Of a DNA stretch of 64,000 nt, positions 10,210 to 19,652 are shown piece after piece (the stretch's first letter is position 1; every line of letters begins with the position of its first letter). The notes beneath the pieces are model-generated. The model searched no databases, was not told the DNA's origin, and saw only the letters and a list, made by a program, of their open reading frames with translations. The position numbers and the translations under genes are program-made. Origin of the DNA: Rhynchopus sp. YZ270_cl-10. Lineage: Eukaryota; Euglenozoa; Diplonemea; Diplonemida; Diplonemidae. The stretch covers positions 806,001 through 870,000 of the forward strand of contig OZ037917.1 of the NCBI GenBank assembly GCA_964035575.1, in the 5' to 3' direction.

Positions 10210-11979
10210 TCACCCAGGGGCAAACATATTTTCCTCATGGTTCATGAGTTCTCGCTTCTTCGCGGCGACCATTTCTCGCAATTTTGCGGCACGCTCCTGC
10301 AGACCTACATCCGGTGCAGGACGGTTCGACCTCTGGGTATCAGTACAGAGCGCCGACAGATGTGTCTCCATCACAGTCAACTCGACAGTCTCGGTGTGCC
10401 GGGGCCGCCCTCCAGCTTGTTGTCCAAGCAACTCCCTGCGCACTTCACTGACTGGACTATCCATTGGTGGCTGTTGAGGCTCTCGAGGAACACAAGAAAA
10501 GTGAGATTCCAATGCAGAGAGGCCCTTTGGGCTGTTTGTACTACTCGGGGCAAATGGTCGTACATAGGGTGGGGCTCGTCGCACTTCAGAAGAATCGACC
10601 GAAAGGCTCTTGAAGTGCGCTGTAATGTCGTCCACCTTTGCCTCCCACTCCCGCCTCTCAGCGGCCCGCGCCTGCGCCTCTTCTTCATACTGCTGTTCCA
10701 GGTTGTGCACCATCTTCTCTACCTGCTCTCGGAACAGCACCAACTCTTCTTCCTTCTGCACTGCATCTCCCTTTAACGCTTCAACCTCTGCTTCCAATCT
10801 GCGAACACTGTTTTGATGTTCCGTGCATTGGGTGCAAGGTGTGTCGGTGTGCAATGCTTCGAGATGCGTCTTGGCAGCTTCGGCCTCTTCCTTCTGTCGC
10901 ATGAGAACAGAGACCTGTTGTGTCAGAGAGTCGATTTGGAGTGTGAAGTGTGCAGCAGTGTCCGTCGGTGGTGTCGGTGTCGCTGTGGATTGTTGTGCCT
11001 CCATGCGCGCTAGCTTTGCGCGATAGGCGTCCAGCTCCTCGTCTTTGGTCTCAAGCTCGTCTTCCATTTCTTCGCGTGCCCGTAGCATAGCGGAAACCTG
11101 CTGTGTCAACGCCTCCAGCTGTCTCGGCTGTACGGTCTCCTGCCGTTTCGGGGTCTGTTCAAGCTGTGCCTCGAGGCGTGCGATATGCGCAGACTTCTCA
11201 TCAATCTCACCTTGCAACGTTGCCTTTACCTCATTCTTCTGCCGCAGCAGTGCCATATTCGAATCTTCCAACGACGCAACATGGTCACGCAACCTTTCAC
11301 ACAGCGTTTCCCTTGTTTTGAGCTGCTCCAGCAAACCTTGGGTCACGCGAAGGGCCTCTGCTGTATCAGCCTTGCCCGAGGCCTCTGCTTCGTGTATATT
11401 ATCACGCATCAGCGACGACTCGTTGTCCATACGCTGGATACGGTCAACCAAATCTGCCTTGGACATATGCAACAACGGCGACGGTGACGGCGACGGCGAC
11501 GCTGAGCTGTCATCCGGGGACATCACACCATGCGCAGGCGACACAGACACATTATCTGCAAACCCACGCACCACGTCATACTCAGACACACCCTTCGCCT
11601 CACCCCGCGGGGTAGGAACAAACCCGGGCACCACGTCATACGAGGCTGCATCACCCCCTTCAAGCCGTACACGCGCCTTCCTTGTATTATGCGCGATGGC
11701 TGCAGACCCGGCAGCAGCATCTCTGGGTGCCGGTACACCTACCTCCTTGCGGATGACGTTGTTCGTGAAAGGGTCGCGTCGGTTGTACATAACAGGGAAG
11801 GGCATCCCTGGGGATGCAGGGAGCGTGGCAGCATCACCGTCAGGGTCGCCGTCGGAGGAGGAGGGAGAGGAGCTCTTGTCAGAGGTGTCCTCGTGACACC
11901 TGTCATGTGCTATAGTGCTGTGGTCAAACACACTCCCAAACACTGCACGCCGAAACACCGTCGCATCAGGGGCTGCCAT
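10210..11979 (-). CDS. coiled-coil protein, 589 aa
   Basis: ATG at 11979, preceded by TCATCATCCAG and a 13-nt leader. Residues 1-165 are low-complexity and acidic. From about residue 175 to 440 the sequence is almost continuous heptad-rich coiled coil (Gln/Glu/Leu, e.g. LEAQLEQTPKRQETVQ) with internal similarity: LTQQVS followed by Met/Leu-Arg-rich segments occurs twice (LEALTQQVSAMLRAREE and IDSLTQQVSVLMRQKEE), so part of the rod arose by duplication. The C-terminus ends in a second short basic helix (LREMVAAKKRELMNHEENM). Such proteins are usually cytoskeletal or basal-body scaffolds in flagellates. No specific family was recognised. It is 97 nt from the next gene upstream. Confidence 0.72.
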   Translation of the reverse strand: MAAPDATVFRRAVFGSVFDHSTIAHDRCHEDTSDKSSSPSSSDGDPDGDAATLPASPGMPFPVMYNRRDPFTNNVIRKEVGVPAPRDAAAGSAAIAHNTRKARVRLEGGDAASYDVVPGFVPTPRGEAKGVSEYDVVRGFADNVSVSPAHGVMSPDDSSASPSPSPSPLLHMSKADLVDRIQRMDNESSLMRDNIHEAEASGKADTAEALRVTQGLLEQLKTRETLCERLRDHVASLEDSNMALLRQKNEVKATLQGEIDEKSAHIARLEAQLEQTPKRQETVQPRQLEALTQQVSAMLRAREEMEDELETKDEELDAYRAKLARMEAQQSTATPTPPTDTAAHFTLQIDSLTQQVSVLMRQKEEAEAAKTHLEALHTDTPCTQCTEHQNSVRRLEAEVEALKGDAVQKEEELVLFREQVEKMVHNLEQQYEEEAQARAAERREWEAKVDDITAHFKSLSVDSSEVRRAPPYVRPFAPSSTNSPKGLSALESHFSCVPREPQQPPMDSPVSEVRRELLGQQAGGRPRHTETVELTVMETHLSALCTDTQRSNRPAPDVGLQERAAKLREMVAAKKRELMNHEENMFAPG

Positions 11980-12076
11980 AACAAAGACTCCCCTGGATGA
12001 TGAGAAAATGAATAGGTGGGGGTAAAAAAAAGAGAATCTTTCTTTTTTCTAAAATATCTAAAATAACAACACAAAT

Positions 12077-13096
12077 CTATGGGGGCAGCGGTGTGGGCAG
12101 ACCGGTTGCCGGCCCCGGCTCGCAGGGCGGGTGAGGCGAACGCAGATGTCGGGTTGCCTCTGCATTCATCTCTTCCACACCCCCACCACCCTTCCCCGCA
12201 CACAACCGTGTCATGCCCCCTCTATCCGACGTCATGCTGCAGCTCCGCCTTGACCCTTTCTCCGGCTCACCAAACGTCAGCCGCTTCACATACGCCAGCT
12301 TATCCGTATCCGCCTCCATGATCGCAGGCACCGACCTCAGCAGTCTGTCTGCGTTGCTTCCTCCGTCACCCCCTCCTCCTCCCCCTCCCCTCACCGGCAC
12401 CGGCGGCGAACCCCCTCCGAACTGAGGCAAAGGCACCCCCGGAGATCTGGCATGCACAACCCTTTCCCTCGGTGGGGTGCGTTGTGTGTACACCCTCGAA
12501 GTTGCAGCTGGCTGCCAAGAATGCTGTGTGGGAGTACGCTCCGGCAGGGTAGGGGAAACCAACGCTGTGAGAGCAAGGCGGTGGTGGGGTGGTGGTTTGT
12601 CCTCCTTTATCGTCGACTGCACTGCAGGACGCTCTGCAAGCGCCTGCGCCAAACGCTGTACAGCATCGCCAATAGACCGTGCCTTCTGTTCAATCGCGGT
12701 TTGCCGCATTTCTAATGTATGCAACGCAAGATCATCACCCCTAGCTACACCAGGTTGACCCCGCGGCACACTACGCGCAACGCGAACTACCCCACCAAGG
12801 AGCGACGAAGCCGCCCCTTCCTCAGGACCACGACCATGTCTCCTTGCAGGCATAACAAACGACGATTCATTTGGCTGCCATGTGTCCTCCGTTGCATGAT
12901 GCCTATGAGAAGGCGACCGCTGCACCGGGTACGGATACTCATATTGTGGTGACGTCGATCCGGCCCCAGACCATGCACCAGAACCTACCGCCGACCCTGG
13001 CCCAGAACGGAACGATGCGGGCGACGACCAGTCTGCACCCCCTCGTGGTGCCAGGCGGTGCCCTGTGTACAGATCATCCTCTGTGTAGTGTAGCAT
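12077..13096 (-). CDS. unknown protein, 339 aa
   Basis: ATG at 13096 chosen because CCACCCTACAG followed by a 13-nt leader precedes it. The frame is open further upstream but reads through the splice-like tract. The sequence is low in complexity (Gly, Ser, Pro, Arg) except for one amphipathic helix at about residues 120-160 (LEMRQTAIEQKARSIGDA) that could form a short coiled coil, and a better-ordered stretch ADTDKLAYVKRLTFGEPEKG. No domain was recognised. It lies 97 nt from the downstream coiled-coil gene and 174 nt from the SMN-like gene upstream. Confidence 0.65.
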   Translation of the reverse strand: MLHYTEDDLYTGHRLAPRGGADWSSPASFRSGPGSAVGSGAWSGAGSTSPQYEYPYPVQRSPSHRHHATEDTWQPNESSFVMPARRHGRGPEEGAASSLLGGVVRVARSVPRGQPGVARGDDLALHTLEMRQTAIEQKARSIGDAVQRLAQALAERPAVQSTIKEDKPPPHHRLALTALVSPTLPERTPTQHSWQPAATSRVYTQRTPPRERVVHARSPGVPLPQFGGGSPPVPVRGGGGGGGDGGSNADRLLRSVPAIMEADTDKLAYVKRLTFGEPEKGSRRSCSMTSDRGGMTRLCAGKGGGGVEEMNAEATRHLRSPHPPCEPGPATGLPTPLPP

Positions 13097-13109
13097 TATA
13101 TCATCCTTC

Positions 13110-13150
13110 CTGTAGGGTGGTGGAGGTGGAGATGGAGATGGGGGGGTTGT
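13110..13150 (-). promoter_or_regulatory. putative trans-splice acceptor (339-aa gene)
   Basis: CCCCCCATCTCCATCTCC, then CACC repeats, then CCCTACAG, with AG at 13111-13110. This decides the start of the downstream gene at 13096. Confidence 0.5.
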
Positions 13151-13270
13151 AGGGTTCCTCAGGGCGGAACGTTGTATGAGGGGGGTGGTGTGTTTTGAGA
13201 CGTAGGATGTCCTTTTTTTGGATAGAGAATAGAATAAAACGCCCCATAGAACCCTAACCCCCAATCCCTG

Positions 13271-13780
13271 CTACCATGTTCTGTACCCTGGGTGTTGCTG
13301 TTGCTGTTGGGGGTAAGGGTAGCTCTGGTGTTGGTATTGTTGTTGTTGTTGTTGTTGTTGTTGCTGCTGTTGCGAAAACCCAGCCTGAAACCCGGCAGAA
13401 TACCAAGACTGGAGAAGGCTGAGTTGAGCGTCAGTGAGGCCGGAGGTGGGCAGAGGGGGTGGAGTGTGCTGCTGCTGCTGGTAATGTGGAGGGTGCTGCT
13501 GTGCAGTCGGTACTGCTGTGTCCCCGGCAGTCTCCTCGTCTTCCTCTTCTTCTTCCTCTTCCTCCTCCTCCTGTCCCTCACTCCGCTCACTGTCCACACC
13601 CATCGCCCCAGCCCCCACCTCCACCTCCGTGCGCACAGCGGGTGTTGGTGTCGCCGCCGTCTCCTCTTCCTCCTCCTCCTCAGGCTCGTCCCCCTGCCAG
13701 CACCCGCTGCTGTGGTACGCCTTCGCCGCGCCCAGGAATGTGTTCACGACAACCCCATCGCCCCATTCAGTGGTGCTCAT
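13271..13780 (-). CDS. SMN: SMN-like protein without Tudor domain, 169 aa
   Basis: ATG at 13780, preceded by CTATCCACTACCAG and a 14-nt leader. The N-terminus EWGDGVVVNTFLGAAKAY fits the Gemin2-binding helix of survival-motor-neuron proteins (W-x-D-x(2)-hydrophobic, A-x(3)-aromatic). The C-terminal half has LLQSWYSAGFQAGF, matching the SMN YG-box self-association helix (SWY-x-x-GY/F pattern). Between them are acidic Glu/Asp runs and a Pro/Gln-rich linker. A (Gln)12 run and a Gln/Pro/Tyr tail follow the YG box. No Tudor domain is visible, as in fission-yeast Smn1. SMN loads Sm proteins on spliceosomal RNAs, a step trans-splicing organisms also need. The call rests on two short motifs in the right order and length. 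Alternative: an unrelated Gln-rich protein. Confidence 0.6.
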   Translation of the reverse strand: MSTTEWGDGVVVNTFLGAAKAYHSSGCWQGDEPEEEEEEETAATPTPAVRTEVEVGAGAMGVDSERSEGQEEEEEEEEEEDEETAGDTAVPTAQQHPPHYQQQQHTPPPLPTSGLTDAQLSLLQSWYSAGFQAGFSQQQQQQQQQQQQYQHQSYPYPQQQQQHPGYRTW

Positions 13781-13794
13781 TGCCCCACCTTTGC

Positions 13795-13825
13795 CTGGTA
13801 GTGGATAGGTAGATGTGTGTATTAA
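13795..13825 (-). promoter_or_regulatory. putative trans-splice acceptor (SMN-like gene)
   Basis: CACACATCTACCTATCC then ACTACCAG, with AG at 13796-13795, 14 nt before the ATG. Confidence 0.5.
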
Positions 13826-14301
13826 AAAAAGATAAGTTGAAGGTGCAAATACCTCGCCGTACACCGGCAGACTCAAATGGTACTATAGAAAAGACTACGT
13901 GTTGACGATATTTTGTGTTCACAGACTACTATCACTATAGCTACCAGCCACACCTATACAACACTAATTTCAGATGGAAAAGAGAAAAATGGTTGATGAA
14001 ACCTGATCCTTTCTGTGCTCAGAGGACCTTCAAAAAAAAGCGAAGTGAACTGTATAGTAGACATTTTTTGTATAGGGGAAGGGGAAGGAGGGGGAAGGGG
14101 AAGAAAATATGGAAAAAAAAATAATCATACTTTTGCTATGGGAGTACATGACACTCCAACTTTATTGATTTGACAAAATCCGAAACAAAGGGCTAGAGGG
14201 AGAGTAAAAAGACATTTTTTTTTCGGATACAAAAAAAACCCCCTTTTTCGAAGAAAGACATTGGGAACGCAAAGTTCCCACCCCACACCCCTAAAAAAAC
14301 C

Positions 14302-14847
14302 TTATTCAGTCCGCACCCGTTTTGCTCCGTTGGAACTGCTGTTTGGTCTGTGTTTTTGCGACCCTTTCCATGCCTTGCGTTTGTTCCGCCATTCAGATGT
14401 TGTAGCGCTTTTTCCGGTAGCTTCGTCTACTACTTGAGATTTGCAGAACCCTGCACCAATTGTTTTCCGTGCAGCACGGAGCGCAGCGTGCATATCCACC
14501 ACATCACCTACGACACATGGAACACCCACCGTTTGCTGCACCTCCGGTGCAGGCACTGCAGCCATGACCTGCGTGGGCAAAGGAGCCTCGGGTGCATCAA
14601 ACGTAAAGGCAAACCCGGTGTTCTCAGACATCATCTGCGTCGACCAGTCGTTCTTTGTCCATTTCGCCATGTCTGCGTTCAGGGTGTCCCCTGCCGCGTC
14701 GTCGCCGTTGTGAGCATCTGCCTCCTCCCCCGCATCAGCAGCCGCAGACACAACATCGGCTTCACTAGAGTCCTGCGACTGAACGGCCTCCTCGCTTGAT
14801 GTCTCCTCTGTAGTGTCGTAAGGGGTGGCCTTAGTGCGCACACCCAT
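14302..14847 (-). CDS. unknown acidic/basic protein, 181 aa
   Basis: ATG at 14847, with CCCCTTTGCAG about 22 nt upstream. Residues 1-60 are very acidic (Glu/Asp/Ala/Ser), the middle is ordered (MAKWTKNDWSTQMMSENTGF, then VGVPCVVGDVVDMHAALRAA), and the C-terminal 35 residues are strongly basic with a possible nuclear signal (NGAKRVRTE). The charge pattern suits a nuclear or nucleolar protein. No family was recognised. It is immediately upstream of the SMN-like gene in the polycistron, spacer about 520 nt. Confidence 0.6.
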   Translation of the reverse strand: MGVRTKATPYDTTEETSSEEAVQSQDSSEADVVSAAADAGEEADAHNGDDAAGDTLNADMAKWTKNDWSTQMMSENTGFAFTFDAPEAPLPTQVMAAVPAPEVQQTVGVPCVVGDVVDMHAALRAARKTIGAGFCKSQVVDEATGKSATTSEWRNKRKAWKGSQKHRPNSSSNGAKRVRTE

Positions 14848-15414
14848 TGTGTTGGTAGTGTGTTTTTTGCTGCAAAGGGGTTATGTGGGTGTAAGTAAAA
14901 CTACCATAGAAAATAGAGAATATGCTATGCTAGTATAAGAAGTAGTCGGGTAATATACTTCGAAACATAGAAAAGTATTGGTGTGACCACCCAACCGATT
15001 CTCCGTGGTTCTTCCGTGGGTTCTCCGTACCCCCTGAATCACACCATGCATGGCAATACTTTTTGCGTGATTTTCACTTACGTACCAATGCTGAACCGTA
15101 ATAAAACAAAAAAACCTTGGAAGTTGTAAAACAGAGGGTGATTTCTCGGTCGGATCCACCTTATTTGATCTGGCTTTTTTAGCAGCTATCTGGGTGAAAG
15201 GAAGTTGTCTGAGCACAAAGTTGAGAGAAAAGGGAGAGAGGGGTCAGTTTATTCGAGGTTTGGGGAAGATGGGGGAAGGGGAGAAATTTGCCACGTAATG
15301 AATGCAAGCTTTTTTTTTTTTTTGGACACGGCTTGTATAGTGTCGTATACGCATCAACGCAAAAACACATCTTGCACACTGTGGAGGGGGGGGGGAAAGA
15401 ACAGAAAAACGTTG

Positions 15415-15450
15415 CGAGATGAATGTGCCCTCTCGTGTACACACATCGTT
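15415..15450 (+). repeat. hairpin-C repeat
   Basis: GATGAATGTG-CCCTCTCGTG-TACACACATC. The outer GATG/CATC arms pair. Confidence 0.6.
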
Positions 15451-15650
15451 GGAAAAAAAAAAAGGAAAAAAAAGGTTTTTTTGGGCGATCAAGCCACCCT
15501 TCTAAACACTGACAACGTTTCCTTGTAGGTCCCTCGATTTTTTTCCCCCCGTTTATTTTGCTTTGGATGCAAAAAAATATCCCCAAAAAAAAAAAAAAAA
15601 AAAATTCAAATATGATTATGCCTGCACACACATCTATAAAAGAAAGAAAA

Positions 15651-15694
15651 AGTTTATACAGTGACCCTAAGCCTCTCGTGCTTAGTCACCTTCC
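15651..15694 (+). repeat. hairpin-B repeat
   Basis: CTAAGC-CTCTCGT-GCTTAG with outer GTGAC/GTCAC arms. Here the outer arm reads CAGTGAC instead of AAGATGAC. Confidence 0.65.
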
Positions 15695-16146
15695 AAGAAA
15701 ATACCCAGTGTGCTAGAGAAGAAGTTATGGTGAAAACTCTAAACGTTTGACTTTTTTTTTGTGTTTTTTTTTTTTTTTTGAAAAAAAAAAATATCTTGGT
15801 ACAATGGTGTGGCTGAAGGGGGGGGGTGATTCGCACTTCTTGTGCACTTTTTGCGCCTCATTCAGTCACACCATTAGGATTTTTAGTACATGCCTAAAAG
15901 TGACAATCTCGACTCTCTTTCTTTCCTCTTTTTTTTACTATTTCCCCCCCATTTCCTCTCGTTTAATATGGTTACTTTACTTATCATTTTTTTTATCTTT
16001 TTGTGTAATAAAAATACTCGCCTTTTTACCACTATTTTTATTGTGTCAACAATCACCTAAAGAACCCATTGGGCTAATAGGGTCGGGTACTCAATGTTGA
16101 CCGAAAGCCTTTTTGTGCTACCTTTTATACAGACTTTCATTTTTCT

Positions 16147-17118
16147 CTAAATCTGTGTATTTCCGCAGGCATCATCCATACGGTGAATCCACTCCTTTGC
16201 CTGTGTGTTTTCTAATATGTCCATGTAAACAGGGAGCCCTCTAATCGCGTTGATAATCCCGTAGATGTCTGTGTCCACAAGGTTGGGCTGCGAGCCTCCG
16301 TAGAACTTCTTTGCTGCGACACCCTCAGTGATCCAGTGGTTCACCTCTGCGTAGAGGGCTTGCCGTTCGTCTTTTCCGTCGTAACCCATTTTGATGAGTT
16401 TCGGGCGGGTCATAACCTTTTGCACAATGATGTACATTGTGATTGAACCAATCAACTTCGACATTTGTCTGTTAAACCACGGAATCTCCTCCGCAACGTC
16501 AATGTACGCAGAGCTATTGTACGCATCCCCAAGGGAGCGGTTCAGGTTCAGTGTCACGTAACGGATGAACTTCTCGGACCCCCATTCACGCCACTGCTTG
16601 ACGCTTTCATCCTCCACCAGACCCTTTGCCGACACCTTTTCGCCAAGCACACTGACAATATCGTACGAATCTGCCATCGTCAACTCCCCATTGTCGGTTT
16701 TGATTTTGAGGAACGGAACCTTCGAGTAGTTGTTCCCTTTAAGCTGCGACTTCGTCAATGGGTCCACCTCCACGCATTTGTAAGGGATCTTGTGTTGGTC
16801 CAGGAAGGCCTTGACCTTCCCGCAGAAGGGGCACGTAAGGTATCGGTAGATCGTGATCTCATTCCTGCGGAGCTCCTCAAGGGAAACAAGGCGGAGTTCG
16901 TCGGTGTTCGAAACGTCCTCCTTCTTCAGCGCGGTGTTCTTCTTGAGTCTCATGGTGTACCCCACCCCACCCAACCCCACCGCAGCAATTCCCCCGACCA
17001 TGTATGTGGAAGTCGCGAACCCACGACGTTGGGTTCCAACAGAGCTTTTGGCACGTTGTTGCAAAGAGAAGGGGTTTACCCGTCTGGTCACCACCCGTGA
17101 TGCCGCTGATTTCAACAT
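16147..17118 (-). CDS. mitochondrial PGES2-like glutaredoxin/GST protein, 323 aa
   Basis: ATG at 17118 follows CCCACCCATCCTTAG with a 16-nt leader. The N-terminus is basic and lacks acids (SAASRVVTRRVNPFSLQQRA), a mitochondrial-type presequence, and a short membrane segment (MVGGIAAVGLGGVGYT) follows. At about residues 88-165 there is a glutaredoxin-like domain with CPFCGKVKAFLDQHKIPYK and the cis-Pro loop SKVPFLKI. The C-terminal half is a GST-type helical domain (WREWGSEKFIRYVTLNLNRS). This order and length match prostaglandin E synthase 2, a heme- and glutathione-binding membrane protein. Prostaglandin synthesis itself is not implied in a protist. It is intronless. Confidence 0.86.
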   Translation of the reverse strand: MLKSAASRVVTRRVNPFSLQQRAKSSVGTQRRGFATSTYMVGGIAAVGLGGVGYTMRLKKNTALKKEDVSNTDELRLVSLEELRRNEITIYRYLTCPFCGKVKAFLDQHKIPYKCVEVDPLTKSQLKGNNYSKVPFLKIKTDNGELTMADSYDIVSVLGEKVSAKGLVEDESVKQWREWGSEKFIRYVTLNLNRSLGDAYNSSAYIDVAEEIPWFNRQMSKLIGSITMYIIVQKVMTRPKLIKMGYDGKDERQALYAEVNHWITEGVAAKKFYGGSQPNLVDTDIYGIINAIRGLPVYMDILENTQAKEWIHRMDDACGNTQI

Positions 17119-17134
17119 ATTTGCGGTTGCTTTC

Positions 17135-17180
17135 CTAAGGATGGGTGGGGCGGGGTGGGGGAGGTGGGTGGGAGGGTGGG
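17135..17180 (-). promoter_or_regulatory. putative trans-splice acceptor (PGES2-like gene)
   Basis: C-rich tract CCCTCCCACCCACC and further CCCC runs ending CCATCCTTAG, with AG at 17136-17135. Confidence 0.5.
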
Positions 17181-17452
17181 AGGGGGAAAGTGTGTAAAAT
17201 GGATGTGTGTTTTGCATATCAGAGTGGTCTACCTCAAGGAGGATATCCAAAGTTTTCTTTATGAAAAAGAGAAAAAAAAATTTGCTTCTCTCGGAAGAAG
17301 CAGCCCCTAGTTGTTTTTTTGGGTTCGTTTCGCTAATAACGGGAAAAGGAAAGCCTTTTATTGGGTCAGCTCTTCTTCTTCTGCTTCTTCTGTTGATGGG
17401 TGTGGTATAAAAAAAAAATTGGAGTTGATTTGAACCCCTTTGGGGGGTGTGC

Positions 17453-18503
17453 TTAAAAGAACAAACCTTGCACCTCTGCTAATTTCACTGCCGCATCCCC
17501 GATTGGGTCGGTGGGGACTCCGTAGGCATCTGTTGCCAAAGGTGTACCGGTCGCTGTTGCGGTATGTGTGATATATTTTCAAAAAAAAAATCCAAATTAT
17601 TTCCATACCTGTCCACTCCGTGTGGGCACTGCCATGTCTTGGGTCAACGTTCGACGGATGCCTCCAATAATGCTGGATTAGTTTTGTGTTTGGGTCCTTA
17701 TCCCACGGGTAGACCCACCAACCCTGCTCATTTTCATGCTGCTTCCAGAACTTCGCGAATGGAGAGTAGTTCTCTACCTCCGCGACAGGCTCATCTACGG
17801 GTGTCTGCGACTCAAGCGCATTTTTCACATGCTCTTCGTAGGTGAACGTTGCGTCGCCTATCTCTATGCTGTCGAGGTTGCCTTGCAGGAATTGTCTGTC
17901 TTGTTCCTTTACTGTCGCAAATCCAAGCCAACGGGCTTGGTTTAATGCATAAAGCGCACAGTCTGGACAACCTACCCGCAGGCATGCTGCCATGTATGTA
18001 GAGAAGAGGTCGTGCTCGAAATGAACGTTGAAATGGTCGCGGTAGGTACGCAGCATCTTCGTTGCGTAGCCAAGGTCCTTTACTGTGGTGGCAAAGCCCA
18101 GCGCCATGTCGAGGATGCGGATAGGGGGTATCGAAGCACCACGGCGCGACCAATGCGAGAAGAGGTAGTGCGCATTGAACCCTAGGTAGATCTTCTCTGT
18201 AGACGTCTCCGCGTCGAGCTCGAAGAACTTCTTCTCTGCAAAGGCTTGTCGCATCCACTTTGGGTGCTGCACCTGGCCGTGCGGTCGTCGATACGCAAAG
18301 TCGACCACCCCACGCCACTGCTGGAACAGCTCCTCATTCTTCCGTGTCGTCGCATCATCACGCATGTACACACGCCACATCACCGGACGCATCGGGGTCG
18401 TGATATACTCCCTCAAAAACGAATCTCTCTTAAACGCAAACCCCGTATTCTTCGTTGTTGCCTTGTACAACAACCCTGCCGTGGGTTTCAGAACCCCCGC
18501 CAT
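17453..18503 (-). CDS. mitochondrial-type helical protein, 331 aa, two exons
   Basis: ATG at 18503 follows CACCCTTAAACAG and an 18-nt leader. Exon 1 is 18503-17609 and exon 2 is 17553-17453. The 55-nt intron is GTATGG...CAACAG, phase 1. Splicing turns a meaningless read-through tail into TGTPLATDAYGVPTDPIGDA and a proper stop. The body has aromatic-rich motifs (RPVMWRVYMRDDA, QQWRGVVDFAYRRPHG, HPKWMRQAF) and paired helices (MALGFATTVKDLGYATKML, then FSTYMAACLRVGCPDCALYA) like PPR/TPR units or the COX5A helical fold. The N-terminus is basic. I suspect a euglenozoan-specific respiratory-complex or mitoribosomal subunit. A COX5A-type cytochrome oxidase subunit is one option, but this rests on fold impression only. 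Confidence 0.7.
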
Positions 18504-19006
18504 TTTGTATAACTCACCTTCCTGTTTAAGGGTGAAAGAAGGGGGAAAAGACGTCTTAAGAAGGTGTACTCCGTTGGGTTCACAGTGGAGGATGCTGCAT
18601 AGATCATGGAGGAAAGAGTGGACAATGAGGGGGGATGTGTCTTTTATATAATTTTCACATTTGAAAATAATAGAGAAAAAAATACAGAAGGAATGAAAAA
18701 AAAAGGAAGAGAAAAGAAGAGAATTAATGGAAAAAAAAAGAAAAAAAAAATAAAGCAACAAAGCTTTAACAGCATTTTCCTTTTCCTCACCACCACTTCT
18801 ATCTCTCTCTCTCCCTTTTCTCACCATCCCGAAACAATGCGTCAACACCTCAACCACTCAAAAGGCAACGACAGTATTGCATTTTTATGGTATTGGCAAA
18901 TGAGACTATGGGGGGGTTATACTAAGGGGAAGGGGGACAAACAGGTGTGAAAGAGGGTTGGCTTTTGGGACAGCCTAATTAGTTCACCTTTTTAGAACCT
19001 CGCCTT
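18504..19006. other. spacer between genes
   Basis: CT-rich trans-splice tract next to 18503, then A-rich and mixed low-complexity sequence. Nothing else is seen. Confidence 0.5.
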
Positions 19007-19300
19007 TCAGTAGTAGTAAGGGGAGGCAAGGCGGGCACGGCGGACGGAGGCGGAGATCGCAGCGTCGGTGTGTGCGTTTGCGATGGCGATCTCGGTCGCA
19101 GCGCTGGTGTACGGTGGCACGTAGGCACGGGGCGAGATGGCGGACGCGTACGCAAGGTTCGCGTTCGCCTGCGCCACAGCAACATCAACAGAGCTCACAG
19201 CCGGCACATATGGCAGGGGTGCCACGGAGTACGGCGACACATACGGCGACAGGGGCACAGTCGGCACAATCGGTGCAGCGTAGTGCGGGTAGTACGACAT
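19007..19300 (-). CDS. small Ala/Pro/Tyr-rich protein, 97 aa
   Basis: ATG at 19300, with TTCCATTCCACAACAG about 39 nt upstream. Composition is dominated by Ala, Pro, Tyr, Val and Ser, with repeated Pro-Tyr-Val/Ala units (APIVPTVPLSPYVSPYSVAP) followed by Ala/Asn-rich segments (VAVAQANANLAYASA) and ending SPYYY. There is no signal peptide or membrane segment. The codon pattern is clean and GC-rich, unlike the flanks, which supports coding. No function can be assigned. It resembles structural low-complexity proteins. Confidence 0.6.
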   Translation of the reverse strand: MSYYPHYAAPIVPTVPLSPYVSPYSVAPLPYVPAVSSVDVAVAQANANLAYASAISPRAYVPPYTSAATEIAIANAHTDAAISASVRRARLASPYYY

Positions 19301-19652
19301 AGTGAGGGTGTTGTGTGTTGGGTGGTAAAGCGAAGAGGGCTGTTGTGGAATGAAATTGAAAAAATCTTTTGGTAAGATACTCCATCCTAGAGAATGTTTA
19401 AAATGACATACGGGGGGAGTTTTCAAAATGATCCTAAAAAAAACACAGAGAAAAACAAGAACCCACAGCCACGGCCACGAAAATGGGTGAGGTGCTGCGA
19501 GGTTGTGGCGCGGGTTTATGCCCCCCTCCCTTTTATCGAAAAAGACCCGTTTTGGGTTTCTGCTATTTGAAAAAAAATGGTGCGAAGCACCGCGAAATCT
19601 GGAGATAAAAAACCCCCTGGGTTTAGACGTGGAGCCAGCCTTTGAACCTCTC
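19301..19652. other. short spacer
   Basis: Leader and acceptor of the 97-residue gene, then mixed sequence. No feature recognised. Confidence 0.4.

Larger units (their letters stand above)
14848..16146. other. gene-free spacer with repeats and homopolymers
   Basis: Hairpin-C (15415-15450), hairpin-B (15651-15694), long A and T runs, and a short sequence (about 16045-16085, AATCACCTAAAGAACCCA) that recurs at 47435-47480. No gene seen. Confidence 0.5.

Noticed and set aside
17453-18503. Firm naming of the 331-residue protein as cytochrome oxidase subunit COX5A
   Set aside because: Only the helical-repeat impression supports it. No diagnostic motif could be verified without a search, so it is kept as a possibility.
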